Positions 1 to 9,470 of a stretch of DNA of 34,600 nucleotides are shown one piece after another. Position 1 is the stretch's first letter; every line of letters starts with the position of its first letter. Made by a program: the position numbers and the translations under genes. The DNA lies in the IMG/VR virus record IMGVR_UViG_3300027770_000150, positions 1 through 34,600 of that record; one strand, 5' to 3'. This DNA comes from a virus. Below the pieces are notes generated by a model that was given only the letters and a program-made list of their open reading frames with translations, did not search any database and was not told the origin of the DNA.

Positions 1-1219
1 TAAAATAGTTTCCGTATGAATCAAAACTCAATCTGGTATATTCATCATATGGTAATATAGACTCTTCGGTTTCGGCATCTTTAATAGAATAGAAACTTGA
101 ACTTGGTAAATAATATGGAGTCAAATAGTCTGAAAGCTTGTTTGTAAATGTTTTTTGTGGATAACGCTTTCTTGAAGTTATATCCATTCTTAAAATAGAT
201 CCGTGCTTATATTCTTTAGCAAGGTTCTTCATATTAACAACGGCGTCTCTCAATTGAATTGGATCGGCGCTGCCGGTTTCAATAATTGCATCTGTCCATG
301 AGACATCGAGGTATGGAGAATATATTGTATTGGTTTCTTTAGAGAAGAATCTCAATTTTCCATAATCAATAGAACTTGATTCGTCGCTATGCAATATAAT
401 TAATCCATTATTTTTAATTCCACTTGTTAGCCATGCTTCTATAATTGGAGTTACATCCATACGAACATCGCTAGTTTGATAATCAAACGATTGAGTACAA
501 GCATATCCACCCGTTACTGGTGATATATAAGATGAAGTTGCTGGGGGAACATAAATGTCGTCGCAATTTGGAAACGGATTATATGGATTGTTGTATGGAG
601 GTTGAGCATATCCAGAACCAGAACCTAGTAGGCTTGATGAAACCCACCACACACCACCTCCGCTGCAATCTGTCAAGGAACCGCTCATCCATTTTTCAGA
701 GAATCCATCAGAAAACTTCCAATTTGCTCCATCAGACGCAGCTTGACCATCGTATTTGTATCCAGAACCCATTCCCCACGATTGAGAAATTGGATATGCC
801 GCGAGTGTATATTTTACAGGAACTTCTTTAGATTCACATGTTTTGAGAACAAGATAAAAACGAGGATTTACTATTTCGTTGCATACTATAGAAGCAGACA
901 CGTCGCTCAAATCAAATTGCAACAATGCTCTGGACAATACAGCACCTTGAGTAACTTGACTAGTTTGAATATATGAACTTGATACAACTTTTGGATCGGT
1001 TGAGCCTGAATTAAAAGAGCCTGACATAGATCCACTCAAAAGTTCAATGCTTGAACTGGTAAATGAAATCAATGTGGAATATGTACTATTGCTTGAGCAG
1101 CTGCCATAAGACACCCGTTTTTCCACTTCAAGAATTTCATCCAACCCCATGTTCTTGAACATATATGACGGATCGTTGCTGATGGTGGTGTCTTTGGTTG
1201 GATATAAAAAGTAATGCAT
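1..1219 (-). CDS. Virion structural protein, DNRLRE-like, C-terminus outside window
   Basis: The reading frame is open from an ATG at 1217-1219 to the window edge, giving at least 406 residues; the C-terminus is missing. The N-terminus reads MHYFLYPTKDTTISNDPS, followed by ALLQFDLSDVSA near residue 95. Further on are MDVTPIIEAWLTSG and a segment ending YSPYLDVSW. This order (ProThrLysAspThr start, leading-strand FDLS, then VT..I..W...G and a closing beta strand) is typical of DNRLRE-type beta-sandwich domains in extracellular and phage structural proteins. It is Ser/Gly/Tyr-rich as expected for a virion surface protein. It lies just downstream of the baseplate gene gp6 and is probably in the same late unit. 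Specific location in the particle is not visible. The family call is from motif memory, not a search. Confidence 0.65.
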   Translation of the reverse strand, partial: MHYFLYPTKDTTISNDPSYMFKNMGLDEILEVEKRVSYGSCSSNSTYSTLISFTSSSIELLSGSMSGSFNSGSTDPKVVSSSYIQTSQVTQGAVLSRALLQFDLSDVSASIVCNEIVNPRFYLVLKTCESKEVPVKYTLAAYPISQSWGMGSGYKYDGQAASDGANWKFSDGFSEKWMSGSLTDCSGGGVWWVSSSLLGSGSGYAQPPYNNPYNPFPNCDDIYVPPATSSYISPVTGGYACTQSFDYQTSDVRMDVTPIIEAWLTSGIKNNGLIILHSDESSSIDYGKLRFFSKETNTIYSPYLDVSWTDAIIETGSADPIQLRDAVVNMKNLAKEYKHGSILRMDITSRKRYPQKTFTNKLSDYLTPYYLPSSSFYSIKDAETEESILPYDEYTRLSFDSYGNYF

Positions 1220-1274
1220 ATACTATGTTCTTTACATTATAAATATACGCCCCAACCAATAAATTTGACCTAAA

Positions 1275-3230
1275 TTAACTCACACGTCCCACAATGTCTT
1301 TTGTTGGAAATCTTACTTCAAATATAGACGGATCAATTGATGGATATACCACCTTATCCAATGTAGCTTTGACTATATCATATTCGTATGGAGAATAATC
1401 ACCATCCCGTAATGTCAAATTTTTGATTTTCAACGAAGAAACAGATTGTACACCGCCGATCTTGGCAATTTCAAGCTCCAAACGACTAAGATTAATTGGT
1501 TGACAGAACTGAATATTGTTTATATCAAAGAATTGTTGCACCAAAGTTAAACAGTTTGCCAATACTTCACGTTTGTTATAATTTTTATAAGCAATGATGG
1601 TGAAGTCCACCCCGATATTTATTATATATCCATCCAATAAATTTACACTGTCTGTTAACATGCGATATTGATTGAGATAGTTCTTGAGATTTTGACGAAT
1701 TGCCTCGTTGGTATTTATCAAACGCTGATTGGTATCATAACCAAGTAAATATAGATTGATAGCAAATGGATTATTTTGGTTGATATTCTTGCGATTTGTA
1801 TTTTCCGGTGCAAATGAATTCACAGACAATTGGTTTGGTTGTGGTTGAATATACGAAGAATCCAAGTTGGTATCCGCTACGGCATATGCTTTGGCAATTG
1901 AACCATATTTTGAAGGCATTGCGTATGTTCTTACAACATAATCTTTTTGGGTCACTGCTCGTCCTTGTGCAGAAAAACTTGATAATGCATTGTTGCGAAT
2001 TTCATCGTTGGTTTCTGAACCGCGACCACCGGAAGCAGGAACTGGGTTGTTTACTTTTACAGAACGTCTAACCAAATTTGTCAACCCCTGGTCAAATACC
2101 GGCAATTCTGTGATATCTCCAAAGAATTCCACGTTGGTGATGTTCTTGATAGTATTGGCGTTAACATTGCTTTCCAATCCCCCGCCGGTTATATAACGAA
2201 CGGTCAATGTTGTGTTGCTTGGAGCTTGTCCAAATGCTCTGGACGACAGAAAGTTTGCTGGGTCATAGTTTATGCTCTCATTTCTGAATGTGTTTGGCTT
2301 TCCAACCGTATATACATTTGGAACAATAATCTCGTCGTCGGCAATATTTGTTCCCGAACCAAATTCTAAGAATGTTGTATTGTCTGATTCAACTCCTGTA
2401 ACAAATCGTTTGGATGTGCGAAGATACTTCAACAAGAACGGAACGGTGTCTCTGTGTGAAGAAAGTGACATATCGTTTTTGTATATATTCTCACTTTCAA
2501 TTGGCACCAAATCTTGTGCAAGATAATCTGTTTCATGCCACCGATTTCCGTCAGAATCATATACATCAAAAACTTCAATGATATTTGTTTCAGAAAGATA
2601 TATTTTATAAAATGGAGATGGTGCTGATATGCTCACGGTCTTGGTTATCAATTGACCCGAAAATGCTTCAGCGGACTTTTTTAATACATAAAATTCTGGC
2701 TGACCAGCAGCGTTGCGTTGATATACAGAAACTTCAAGTGGATCGTTCTGAGTATCTACGGTAAAGTCCACCGGCACACTTGTTAAAAACGAAACGCCAG
2801 AATCGCTGGTAGCAGACATACCCGGTTTTATGATTTGAGCATAACTCATATCCGGAACAATGCTACCGTCTTCTGAAATTTTTGATGGCACCAATTGATA
2901 TACATCAAAATTTGTGACGCTGGGTGCGGTTGGTTTTGACTTGTAGCTCAACGAACGAGCAGAATCAATAATATTTTGACGCTCTTCTGAATTAACCAAC
3001 ATAGATTCTTTGAATTGATAATCTATGTAGTATGATAATACATCACCAACATAAGCCGCCATTTCAATATACATCATGCCCGGCGAAGCATCACTAAAAT
3101 CCTTGTATGTGTTTGGATAATATGTTTTAGAAAAATCAATCAAAGACTGCTTCAATTGAGAGAAGTCCTTGCTGAGATATTTAATATCTCTTTTTCCCGG
3201 TTGAAAAGATTTTGGTGTGTCTAAAATCAT
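1275..3230 (-). CDS. gp6: Baseplate wedge protein, gp6 / J-type
   Basis: This 651-residue protein carries the N-terminal signature DFSDASPGMMYIEMAAYVGD at about residues 45-64, which is characteristic of T4 gp6 and related baseplate J-like wedge proteins. The family forms the dimeric wedge ring that ties the baseplate together around the hub and drives sheath contraction. The length matches T4 gp6 (about 660 residues). The rest is beta-rich, as expected. A region GGRGSETNDEIRNNAL followed by AVTQKDYVVRTYAMP at about 405-440 fits the core baseplate-J domain (ETDEEyR..a). The start ATG overlaps the stop of the upstream gp25-like gene by four bases (ATGA at 3227-3230), so the two are translationally coupled. 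Confidence 0.93.
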   Translation of the reverse strand: MILDTPKSFQPGKRDIKYLSKDFSQLKQSLIDFSKTYYPNTYKDFSDASPGMMYIEMAAYVGDVLSYYIDYQFKESMLVNSEERQNIIDSARSLSYKSKPTAPSVTNFDVYQLVPSKISEDGSIVPDMSYAQIIKPGMSATSDSGVSFLTSVPVDFTVDTQNDPLEVSVYQRNAAGQPEFYVLKKSAEAFSGQLITKTVSISAPSPFYKIYLSETNIIEVFDVYDSDGNRWHETDYLAQDLVPIESENIYKNDMSLSSHRDTVPFLLKYLRTSKRFVTGVESDNTTFLEFGSGTNIADDEIIVPNVYTVGKPNTFRNESINYDPANFLSSRAFGQAPSNTTLTVRYITGGGLESNVNANTIKNITNVEFFGDITELPVFDQGLTNLVRRSVKVNNPVPASGGRGSETNDEIRNNALSSFSAQGRAVTQKDYVVRTYAMPSKYGSIAKAYAVADTNLDSSYIQPQPNQLSVNSFAPENTNRKNINQNNPFAINLYLLGYDTNQRLINTNEAIRQNLKNYLNQYRMLTDSVNLLDGYIINIGVDFTIIAYKNYNKREVLANCLTLVQQFFDINNIQFCQPINLSRLELEIAKIGGVQSVSSLKIKNLTLRDGDYSPYEYDIVKATLDKVVYPSIDPSIFEVRFPTKDIVGRVS

Positions 3231-3631
3231 ATATTATTTGTGTTCATACCAACCTGCAATGTTTGTTGTTCAAAAACTCCAATGGATGGAACGGTGAATA
3301 CAACAGACACATCCAAGCGATTATAATTATTATCTTTGTTATTCAACACAGATACAGATTGCACATTCACATAACTCATCCATTTGGCAATGTCTCTGCG
3401 AATAGTACTATCAATAATTGGAGCCATGTCATCTGACATATTTTCGAACAAAACATTCCACAACCCAGAACCAAAATCTGGATTCATTCTGCGTTCTCCC
3501 TTTTTTGTTTTTAACAACAAATTTAAGTTGGATTTTACTTGTTCAATTACACTATGACTTTGGTTAAAATAACCCTGCGGACCATGTGTGATGGGAAGCA
3601 CTATACCATAAGTCTGTGTTGTATTTGCCAT
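3227..3631 (-). CDS. gp25: Baseplate wedge protein gp25, GPW/gp25 family
   Basis: The protein has 134 residues, the usual size for T4 gp25. It contains SNLNLLLKTKKGERRMNPDF (about residues 34-53), then GSGLWNVLFENM. This is the lysozyme-like GPW/gp25 signature: a helix, a conserved GER.m.p.fG turn, then L...fe. Gp25 proteins sit in the inner baseplate and nucleate sheath assembly. It is the direct upstream partner of gp6 (four-base overlap) and begins two bases after the stop of the 149-residue gene. The gp25-gp6 order is a normal T4-like baseplate arrangement. Confidence 0.93.
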   Translation of the reverse strand: MANTTQTYGIVLPITHGPQGYFNQSHSVIEQVKSNLNLLLKTKKGERRMNPDFGSGLWNVLFENMSDDMAPIIDSTIRRDIAKWMSYVNVQSVSVLNNKDNNYNRLDVSVVFTVPSIGVFEQQTLQVGMNTNNI

Positions 3632-3633
3632 TT

Positions 3634-4083
3634 TTATGCAGGTCTACCGGACTTTGCTTTGGCATCTATCGCCCGCATCAATTTGGAATAGTCTCTGGTC
3701 ATTGCATTGGCCACGGCAGCAATATCCTTGTTTTCGGCCAACACTTCTTTTGGCATATTTTTTATGGTGTCTATAACAGACGGAACGGATGCCGAATTTT
3801 CTTCCGGTACTCCGCCAACCGTCTCGTTCAATATTTGGTTAAATATTGGGTTTGACGAAAAAGTTCTTGGTGCTTGTACCGGCGATTTCTTGATAGGTGC
3901 CTCGAAAGTAACCAACGGCTTATTTCTTTGTGCAGAAGCCTGAGATGGTTCTTTTTGTTCGGTAATAACTGGCTGGGCGGTGATTCTCTCCGCCAATACC
4001 TCCATAAGATATTGAGGAAGAGAGTTATTGATCTCTTCTCGTACAACCGTTCTGATGATTTCTACTAGTTCTTTCTTGTTCAT
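3634..4083 (-). CDS. Small helical protein of the baseplate operon, unknown
   Basis: I do not recognise a named family for this 149-residue protein. The N-terminal 30 residues (ELVEIIRTVVREEINNSLP) look like an amphipathic helix. The middle, about residues 40-85, is Pro/Gln/Ala/Lys-rich and probably disordered. The C-terminus (about 105-140) again looks helical and ends in a basic tail. It lies immediately upstream of gp25 with a two-base gap and is probably a virion or assembly protein. One of the few convincing ribosome-binding sites of the window is here: AAGGAA about eight bases before the ATG. Confidence 0.75.
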   Translation of the reverse strand: MNKKELVEIIRTVVREEINNSLPQYLMEVLAERITAQPVITEQKEPSQASAQRNKPLVTFEAPIKKSPVQAPRTFSSNPIFNQILNETVGGVPEENSASVPSVIDTIKNMPKEVLAENKDIAAVANAMTRDYSKLMRAIDAKAKSGRPA

Positions 4084-4126
4084 ATATATGATTCCTTATA
4101 TAAATATTAACTTATTTCAAAAGTTG

Positions 4127-6490
4127 TTAGGGTACTTCCTCTGTTTTTTTATAAACTCTCACCTTCATTACTTTGTAAGATTCTCGCTTTGCCCTAAATC
4201 CTGACCTCGTAACTTCTATTATATGCATCTTATCAATAGATTCAGCGGTTTTAACTTGCTCACCCCTGTTCAACGCTTCGTATTTATCTGCAAGTTTTTT
4301 TGAGTATTGATTTTTTACTTCTTTGACGATTGTGTCATTCCATTCTTTTTCAAATTGCTCATCGACTTTTTCCTTTTGAATTATTGTTTCTGGCATTTTC
4401 TTTCTTACTTCGGTATAGTTTTCGGGATCTTTGACTGCATAATATATAGTTTCGGAAACAATCTGCTCAGTTTTTATATTTTTATATGTATGTTTGCCAT
4501 CGGGGTCGAGAACTGGTTCGGACAAAGTATATTTTATATAATTTCCATTGTTGTCTTTTTTCTTTCCACCGTAGTTTTTTTCTGTCCAAATCTTTTTTCT
4601 AAATTCTTTACTTTTTTCCAATTGATCCGATGGTATTTCTAACGTGGATGGTTGTACCTGGGCTGGAATATCAATTTCAGCCGACACTCCATTTATGTTA
4701 AATAAACTCTTTGCACCAGACGGCATTTCTGTAGCAGTTGTGCCGTCCGAAAATGTGTATGTAATTGAACCATCTGGATTTTTTACAAAATACGGAGAAT
4801 CTTCCTCATCTGGAAGCGAATAATCTTTGGACATCTCGATTGTTGCATACATAGACGTTGTTCCATCTGATAATGTATCGACTGCGATAGTATCCGACTC
4901 TCTGGACCCATGTCCAAATTTTTGAACAGATAAAGCTGCACTATATACTTCTGTTTTTGACCCATCGGCATATTTTAAACTTAAAATGTCCTTGGTACCA
5001 GTCATTGAAACAAGCTCGGAGTCAACAGGTATTATACTTTCACTTTTGTTCGACAGTGTTAAATATTCATTACCATAGATATCTGTATTCAATATATATA
5101 CAGGGCTTATTGGCCTTGGCAAAATAATTGGCGCGGACTTTGTTTCTACCATTTGTTTTGGTGGCGACGGGTTTTTATTACTCGTTTCTTTTTTGGCTTG
5201 TTCTGCGGTAATTTCGGTACTTTCCGTACCACTAGAAATAACTTCTCCCGTTGATTTATTAACAACCGTCGTGGTTACTTTTTTTGTCGAAGGTTCTATT
5301 TTGGACGGTACCGGTTCATATTTCCCAGTATCTGGATTATATTTGTCTGCGTATTTTGTTTTTGACCCGCCTCCGATTACTGTTTCCTTGACTGTGGTCA
5401 AATTAGCTGGATCGGTATTGGAAAGTACAACTTTCCCAGTATCTTCGTCTATCGTCGCGATTGGACTTGGGGGTGGAATAGACTGCGGCATGGATTCTGG
5501 TTTGCTATTTGTTGCAGTCACTAATTCCACGTTTGATGGTATGTTTGCAGTTTTTTCTGCAACCGTCGTAGCACCGGCAGTTGGTGCGCTTGAAATTGAA
5601 AATATCTTTTGTGCGGCAAAAGCCCCAGCACCAGCAGTAAGTCCACCAACAATAGAAGATTTTGTTGACGCCCCCGAAATTTTTGCACCAGCAAACGCTC
5701 CCACCGAGCTTGCAATAACTCCACCTCCCAACTTACTAGTTAGAGTGCTCGCAACCAACCCCCCACCCGCGCTCATAGCTGCGTTTTTTAAGTTACCCCC
5801 CGTCGCAAGAGTTCCAGCCGCAGAACCAAGAGCACCGGCTATGTTTCCTTTCAAACCAGCCTGACTTGCGAGGTTTCCAACGGCACCACCAACCGCGCCG
5901 CCCAAGGCAGATTTGGCAATATTTTTTAAATTTCCTCCACTCAATGCCACACCCGCAGCAGCACCCAATGCTCCCCCAGCCGCAGCACCCAGTGCTCCCC
6001 CCGCCGCACTTTTTAAGCTACTCATCAATGCAGATTTTTTATCAGCCAAATCATTTAGTGCACTTATTTTTACACCCGGTGTAAACGGTGGAACCATTGA
6101 ACTCAAGGAACTCATTGTTTTTTCTTTAAATGCACCAAGATCGGTTGGCGATGACAATAACCCCAACTTCCCAGTTTCAACTTCTGGTAAATCAATTTTA
6201 GAATCAAACTTTGGAATTTTTGCTGCCAATTGTGTTTGAGTGCTCGACGCCAAATCTGTTGGTAACGATGGTGACGAGAAAGTTGGTACCGCAGACTTTA
6301 ATGCACCGGCGTCTGGAATATTGCTTGTTAATGATTGTCCAATACCACCAACCGATGGTATTGAAGGTACATTCGTTCCAATTGAAGACAACGCGGTTGT
6401 TGATGGCAATGTTGCACCGGCGGCTCCACTCAACGACAAATTGGGAAGGGTTGGAACGGTCGGGGACTTGAACGATGGAATTTCTGGCAT
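4127..6490 (-). CDS. Large Gly/Ala-rich structural protein, unknown family
   Basis: The 787-residue product has three visible parts. Residues 1-150 are Pro/Ser/Leu-rich with repeated short Pro-Ser motifs. Residues about 158-310 are strongly Gly/Ala-rich with GAAAGGALGAAAG and recurring GGNLKN(I/A)A units, resembling glycine-zipper segments of membrane-active proteins. Residues 330-787 are mixed and charged, with several beta-rich segments of the type YTFSDGTTA and DPDGKHTYKN, and a charged, partly helical C-terminus. It sits between the OB-fold spike-like gene and the small gene before gp25, so a baseplate hub, spike or ejected role is reasonable. I cannot assign it to a T4 counterpart. Start is one base after the previous stop. 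Confidence 0.7.
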   Translation of the reverse strand: MPEIPSFKSPTVPTLPNLSLSGAAGATLPSTTALSSIGTNVPSIPSVGGIGQSLTSNIPDAGALKSAVPTFSSPSLPTDLASSTQTQLAAKIPKFDSKIDLPEVETGKLGLLSSPTDLGAFKEKTMSSLSSMVPPFTPGVKISALNDLADKKSALMSSLKSAAGGALGAAAGGALGAAAGVALSGGNLKNIAKSALGGAVGGAVGNLASQAGLKGNIAGALGSAAGTLATGGNLKNAAMSAGGGLVASTLTSKLGGGVIASSVGAFAGAKISGASTKSSIVGGLTAGAGAFAAQKIFSISSAPTAGATTVAEKTANIPSNVELVTATNSKPESMPQSIPPPSPIATIDEDTGKVVLSNTDPANLTTVKETVIGGGSKTKYADKYNPDTGKYEPVPSKIEPSTKKVTTTVVNKSTGEVISSGTESTEITAEQAKKETSNKNPSPPKQMVETKSAPIILPRPISPVYILNTDIYGNEYLTLSNKSESIIPVDSELVSMTGTKDILSLKYADGSKTEVYSAALSVQKFGHGSRESDTIAVDTLSDGTTSMYATIEMSKDYSLPDEEDSPYFVKNPDGSITYTFSDGTTATEMPSGAKSLFNINGVSAEIDIPAQVQPSTLEIPSDQLEKSKEFRKKIWTEKNYGGKKKDNNGNYIKYTLSEPVLDPDGKHTYKNIKTEQIVSETIYYAVKDPENYTEVRKKMPETIIQKEKVDEQFEKEWNDTIVKEVKNQYSKKLADKYEALNRGEQVKTAESIDKMHIIEVTRSGFRAKRESYKVMKVRVYKKTEEVP

Positions 6491-6491
6491 A

Positions 6492-8144
6492 TTACGGATT
6501 TAGTGGCGATTTTTCTCCACCACCAGAATAAATCAATTCTATTTTGTATTTTTTCTTGGTTATATCTACAGGAGCAATTTTTGATTTGCCCATTTCTTTA
6601 TTTTCTTCACTGGATTGATTGACATCACTCGCAGAATCTGGAACCAATTCTCCACCTTTTTGACCCGGTGCACCACCACCTCCAACTGTGAATACTCGAT
6701 TGCTCATATTCTTCGGTGCTCTATCACGCAGCTCTATCAACTTTTCTCTCAATTTTTTTAAATCTGAAATATGCCTATTTAATTTTGATACCCATTCACT
6801 TTTTGGCGCAACTTGAACGTCTTTGCGAGAATCTAAATCATGCACATGTTTTGCCAACCACTCTTCACACAGTTCAATCATCCACTCTGTTTGTAGTAAT
6901 ATCCAATCGCACAAAGCCATATCCCATGCAGTTGTGGTTCTACCAAGTAACACGGGTTCGGCAGCTTGTTCAAATTCTCCGAGAAATATAAAAGGAGAAT
7001 TCAATACAGTTTTTTCATTTGTCGTTAAAACTATTTGCTTATTAGAATCGACTGTATACTCATCGTCCGTTACAATCGCATATCTTTTCTTTGAAAAGTG
7101 TATAGTCTCATTTGCTTTGGACGAGAAAATTAATCTATCGCTGTTGATTACAATTTGTTCGCCATCTTGTTTTGGATAATCAAAGTCGGTTGATCCGTCC
7201 GGAGAAAACTTTGGTTGTTCTTGTTTAATCGACTTTGAAAACATAATTTTCTGACATGTCGTTTTAAATTTTGAAACAGTTTTTCCGGAAGTTATATGAA
7301 CAGACGATCCATCTTTATTTATATCTTCTTCGGTATATCCTTTTGATGTGAAACCTTCTGGATTTTTTATTGGTGCCTGACGATTACGCAGTAGAATCTT
7401 TGGATTTCCACCGCCATCTTCATATTCCCCTTCTATACCATTGTCATTGTTTCTGTTGTCATCATATGCTCCAAATCTTATAGAAGATCCAAATCTTGAT
7501 TCTAATATAGTATCTCCTTCATATCTTTTTAGAGCACGAATCTTTGGATTGAATTTAAAATAGTTTCCCAATACTCCTGTATAATTTTCTCCACCAGAAA
7601 AATTCAATGTCGATTTTGGTCCAGTGTATGGTTCTCCGTTGTTGTATTCATCTGTATTTTGATCTACCCAACCAGAAACGCGCTCAGTTATAAAACTGGC
7701 ATTGCTATTTACAACCGATTTGAAGTTTAATTTACGAGAATAAAAATAGCTTTCCATATATCTACCAACAATCACCATTTCATTCATCAACGGCCACTCG
7801 GTTATACCAGTATTTTCAATTGGATATGCCCAACCAAGTTGTTCTTTATCTTTACCTCTTTCACTGTTCAAGAATCTAAATTTTATTGCACCAACTTGAC
7901 CATAATCATTTGTTCCAGCAACCGGTTCACTGCCATCTATGTTCGGTGGAAAATCGTTAGCATCCAATTCATCTGTAAATGCGGGATGTTTATCGTCCAA
8001 TATAATATCCAGCACCACCGCTTCTTCCAATTCAAAGAAATAACTTGTATCAGGTTTGCGTTCAATAACGAACCTTTTTGAAGCAAGCATGTCATCTTGC
8101 TTTATGTTGAGGTCACTTCTGCGTTCTGTTTCTGTGTATGACAT
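6492..8144 (-). CDS. Baseplate hub/spike-like protein with gp5-type OB-fold domain
   Basis: The 550-residue protein has a segment at about residues 80-165 with VGAIKFRFLNSERGKD, then WPLMNEMVIVGRYMESYFY. It looks like the OB-fold of T4 gp5/gpV-type spike proteins, which sits between hub and needle. A second region (about 320-400) has TIHFSKKRYAIVTDDEYT, resembling the gel/repeat parts seen in spike proteins. The C-terminus is helical and Lys/Glu-rich with a Gly-rich segment (VGGGGAPGQKGG). I see no lysozyme domain like that of T4 gp5. Its ATG shares one base with the stop of the upstream gene (TAATG), so coupling is likely. Confidence 0.65.
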   Translation of the reverse strand: MSYTETERRSDLNIKQDDMLASKRFVIERKPDTSYFFELEEAVVLDIILDDKHPAFTDELDANDFPPNIDGSEPVAGTNDYGQVGAIKFRFLNSERGKDKEQLGWAYPIENTGITEWPLMNEMVIVGRYMESYFYSRKLNFKSVVNSNASFITERVSGWVDQNTDEYNNGEPYTGPKSTLNFSGGENYTGVLGNYFKFNPKIRALKRYEGDTILESRFGSSIRFGAYDDNRNNDNGIEGEYEDGGGNPKILLRNRQAPIKNPEGFTSKGYTEEDINKDGSSVHITSGKTVSKFKTTCQKIMFSKSIKQEQPKFSPDGSTDFDYPKQDGEQIVINSDRLIFSSKANETIHFSKKRYAIVTDDEYTVDSNKQIVLTTNEKTVLNSPFIFLGEFEQAAEPVLLGRTTTAWDMALCDWILLQTEWMIELCEEWLAKHVHDLDSRKDVQVAPKSEWVSKLNRHISDLKKLREKLIELRDRAPKNMSNRVFTVGGGGAPGQKGGELVPDSASDVNQSSEENKEMGKSKIAPVDITKKKYKIELIYSGGGEKSPLNP

Positions 8145-8524
8145 TATTTAGGTTCTGCTTTTGATTTTTCTGGAGACTTCATTGTTTTGGCGGTTTCTTC
8201 TATAGCCGACATGAGTTGCTTTTTTTCTTCTTCTGTCAATATTGTACCACCACCTTCGCCGTCCGGTCCAACCTTACCAGACATCAATCGTTGAATAATT
8301 GCGGCAAGTTTGATTAGTTGCTCATCATTGCGCACAGACACATCAAAATATTCCTTGAGCAACGGAACGATTGTAACAGCGTCATTTACAGTCTTGATCA
8401 TGTCTTTTAGGTCGGTAATCAATATGTCCAACTGATCTTTCTTTTGTTCCGAGTTATTTATAATATCTTTACACAAAGAAGCAAAACTTTTTCCCTTGTA
8501 AATCTCAAATTCATACGTTTCCAT
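8144..8524 (-). CDS. Small helical protein between late sigma factor and baseplate genes
   Basis: This is an unrecognised 126-residue protein. It begins METYEFEIYKGKSFASLCKD and is predominantly helical and charged, with one Gly-rich break (GPDGEGGG at about 90-97) before an EEEKKQL helix and a Lys/Pro tail. Its position upstream of the spike-like gene with a one-base overlap points to a virion assembly role. On the minus strand TATTTATA lies about seven bases before the ATG. A comparable AT box precedes several first genes in the window, but its function is unclear. Confidence 0.7.
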   Translation of the reverse strand: METYEFEIYKGKSFASLCKDIINNSEQKKDQLDILITDLKDMIKTVNDAVTIVPLLKEYFDVSVRNDEQLIKLAAIIQRLMSGKVGPDGEGGGTILTEEEKKQLMSAIEETAKTMKSPEKSKAEPK

Positions 8525-8565
8525 GCCTATAAATAGTTATTGAGTGAGTATTTTAACGTTGGTTG

Positions 8566-9468
8566 TCAAGCATCAATACCAGTTATTTTTCCGGTGTTAT
8601 AATATTCCTCTCGTATTTTACGCTGTGGCTCCATGAGCTTATTTATAACTTTTGTAATGTGTTGAGTTTGGCAGTCTGCGATTTCTCGTATATATAGATA
8701 CAATGCTTTTTTATTGAATATATCAATACGATCAGCATTTCTGAATATTTCAACAACTGCATTTGCAATCTTCAAATCACGATCTTTGGTAAAATACTTG
8801 CCCACATTTTGGTCCCAATATTCGACCATGAGTTTGATAAATTCACGTGCTTCACTTTCTTGTTTTTCGTGTTCTGGTTGAACCACAAACTCACCAGAGT
8901 CTCCGGTTTGTTCACAAATCTCAACGTGTTTCTTGAAACGACGATATGTTGTATTATTGTCCAAAATAAACCAATGTTTGGCTACAATACTAAAATAACT
9001 GAATGCTTTGCCTTTTCCTTTTTCATATTTGCTCATGTTTGCAACCATATGTGAAATGGCTTGTTTCTGAATATCAAGTGGACTTACATCAGCATAACTA
9101 AACTTGAATGTATTATAAATATTTTCGGCTATTTTACCAAAAGCACCTTGTATCTTTTCGTTGTATATTTTATCCTTTTCCTTTGGATCTTCGGTTTCAT
9201 TATAAGCAACAATTGCCGATTCTGTGTCTGGAGTAAAGTATACATTTGAGACCTTTTTTTCAACTCCTTCAACTGCCTCTTTTTTATTCTTTTTTCCTTT
9301 TGGTCTACCACGTGGGCGAGAAATCTTTTCATTTACATGAAACTCCTCAGTATGCACAGTTTGTTTCTTGATTTTATTTTTAGGCTTTTGAGTTTTGACA
9401 ACTTTTTTTGTTGGCTTAGATTTTTTTGCAATCTTTTTAGATTTGCCGATTTTTTTAAGTTTATTCAT
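8566..9468 (-). CDS. gp55: Late transcription sigma factor, gp55-type
   Basis: The 300-residue protein contains a sigma-70 region-2-like block at about 128-172, including QAISHMVANMSKYEKGKGKA followed by FSYFSIVAKHWFILDNN. The aromatic-rich helix matches the core- and -10-binding region of T4-type gp55 late sigma factors. These redirect host RNA polymerase to TATAAATA late promoters with a sliding clamp and gp33. The first 65 residues are unusually Lys-rich and carry an AT-hook-like RPRGRPKGKK (51-60), a non-canonical DNA-binding extension; T4 gp55 is much shorter (about 185 residues). It starts two bases after the stop of the membrane gene. TATAAATA boxes seen upstream of hsp20 and two right-end genes fit its role. 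Confidence 0.88.
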   Translation of the reverse strand: MNKLKKIGKSKKIAKKSKPTKKVVKTQKPKNKIKKQTVHTEEFHVNEKISRPRGRPKGKKNKKEAVEGVEKKVSNVYFTPDTESAIVAYNETEDPKEKDKIYNEKIQGAFGKIAENIYNTFKFSYADVSPLDIQKQAISHMVANMSKYEKGKGKAFSYFSIVAKHWFILDNNTTYRRFKKHVEICEQTGDSGEFVVQPEHEKQESEAREFIKLMVEYWDQNVGKYFTKDRDLKIANAVVEIFRNADRIDIFNKKALYLYIREIADCQTQHITKVINKLMEPQRKIREEYYNTGKITGIDA

Positions 9469-9470
9469 TT

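Noticed and set aside
520-976. Plus-strand ORFs of 103 and 77 residues.
   Set aside because: They are antisense to the long open structural gene at 1-1219, which has family-like motifs.
1232-1245. TATAAATA on the plus strand near 1236.
   Set aside because: It points away from the minus-strand genes on both sides and so is unlikely to be their late promoter.
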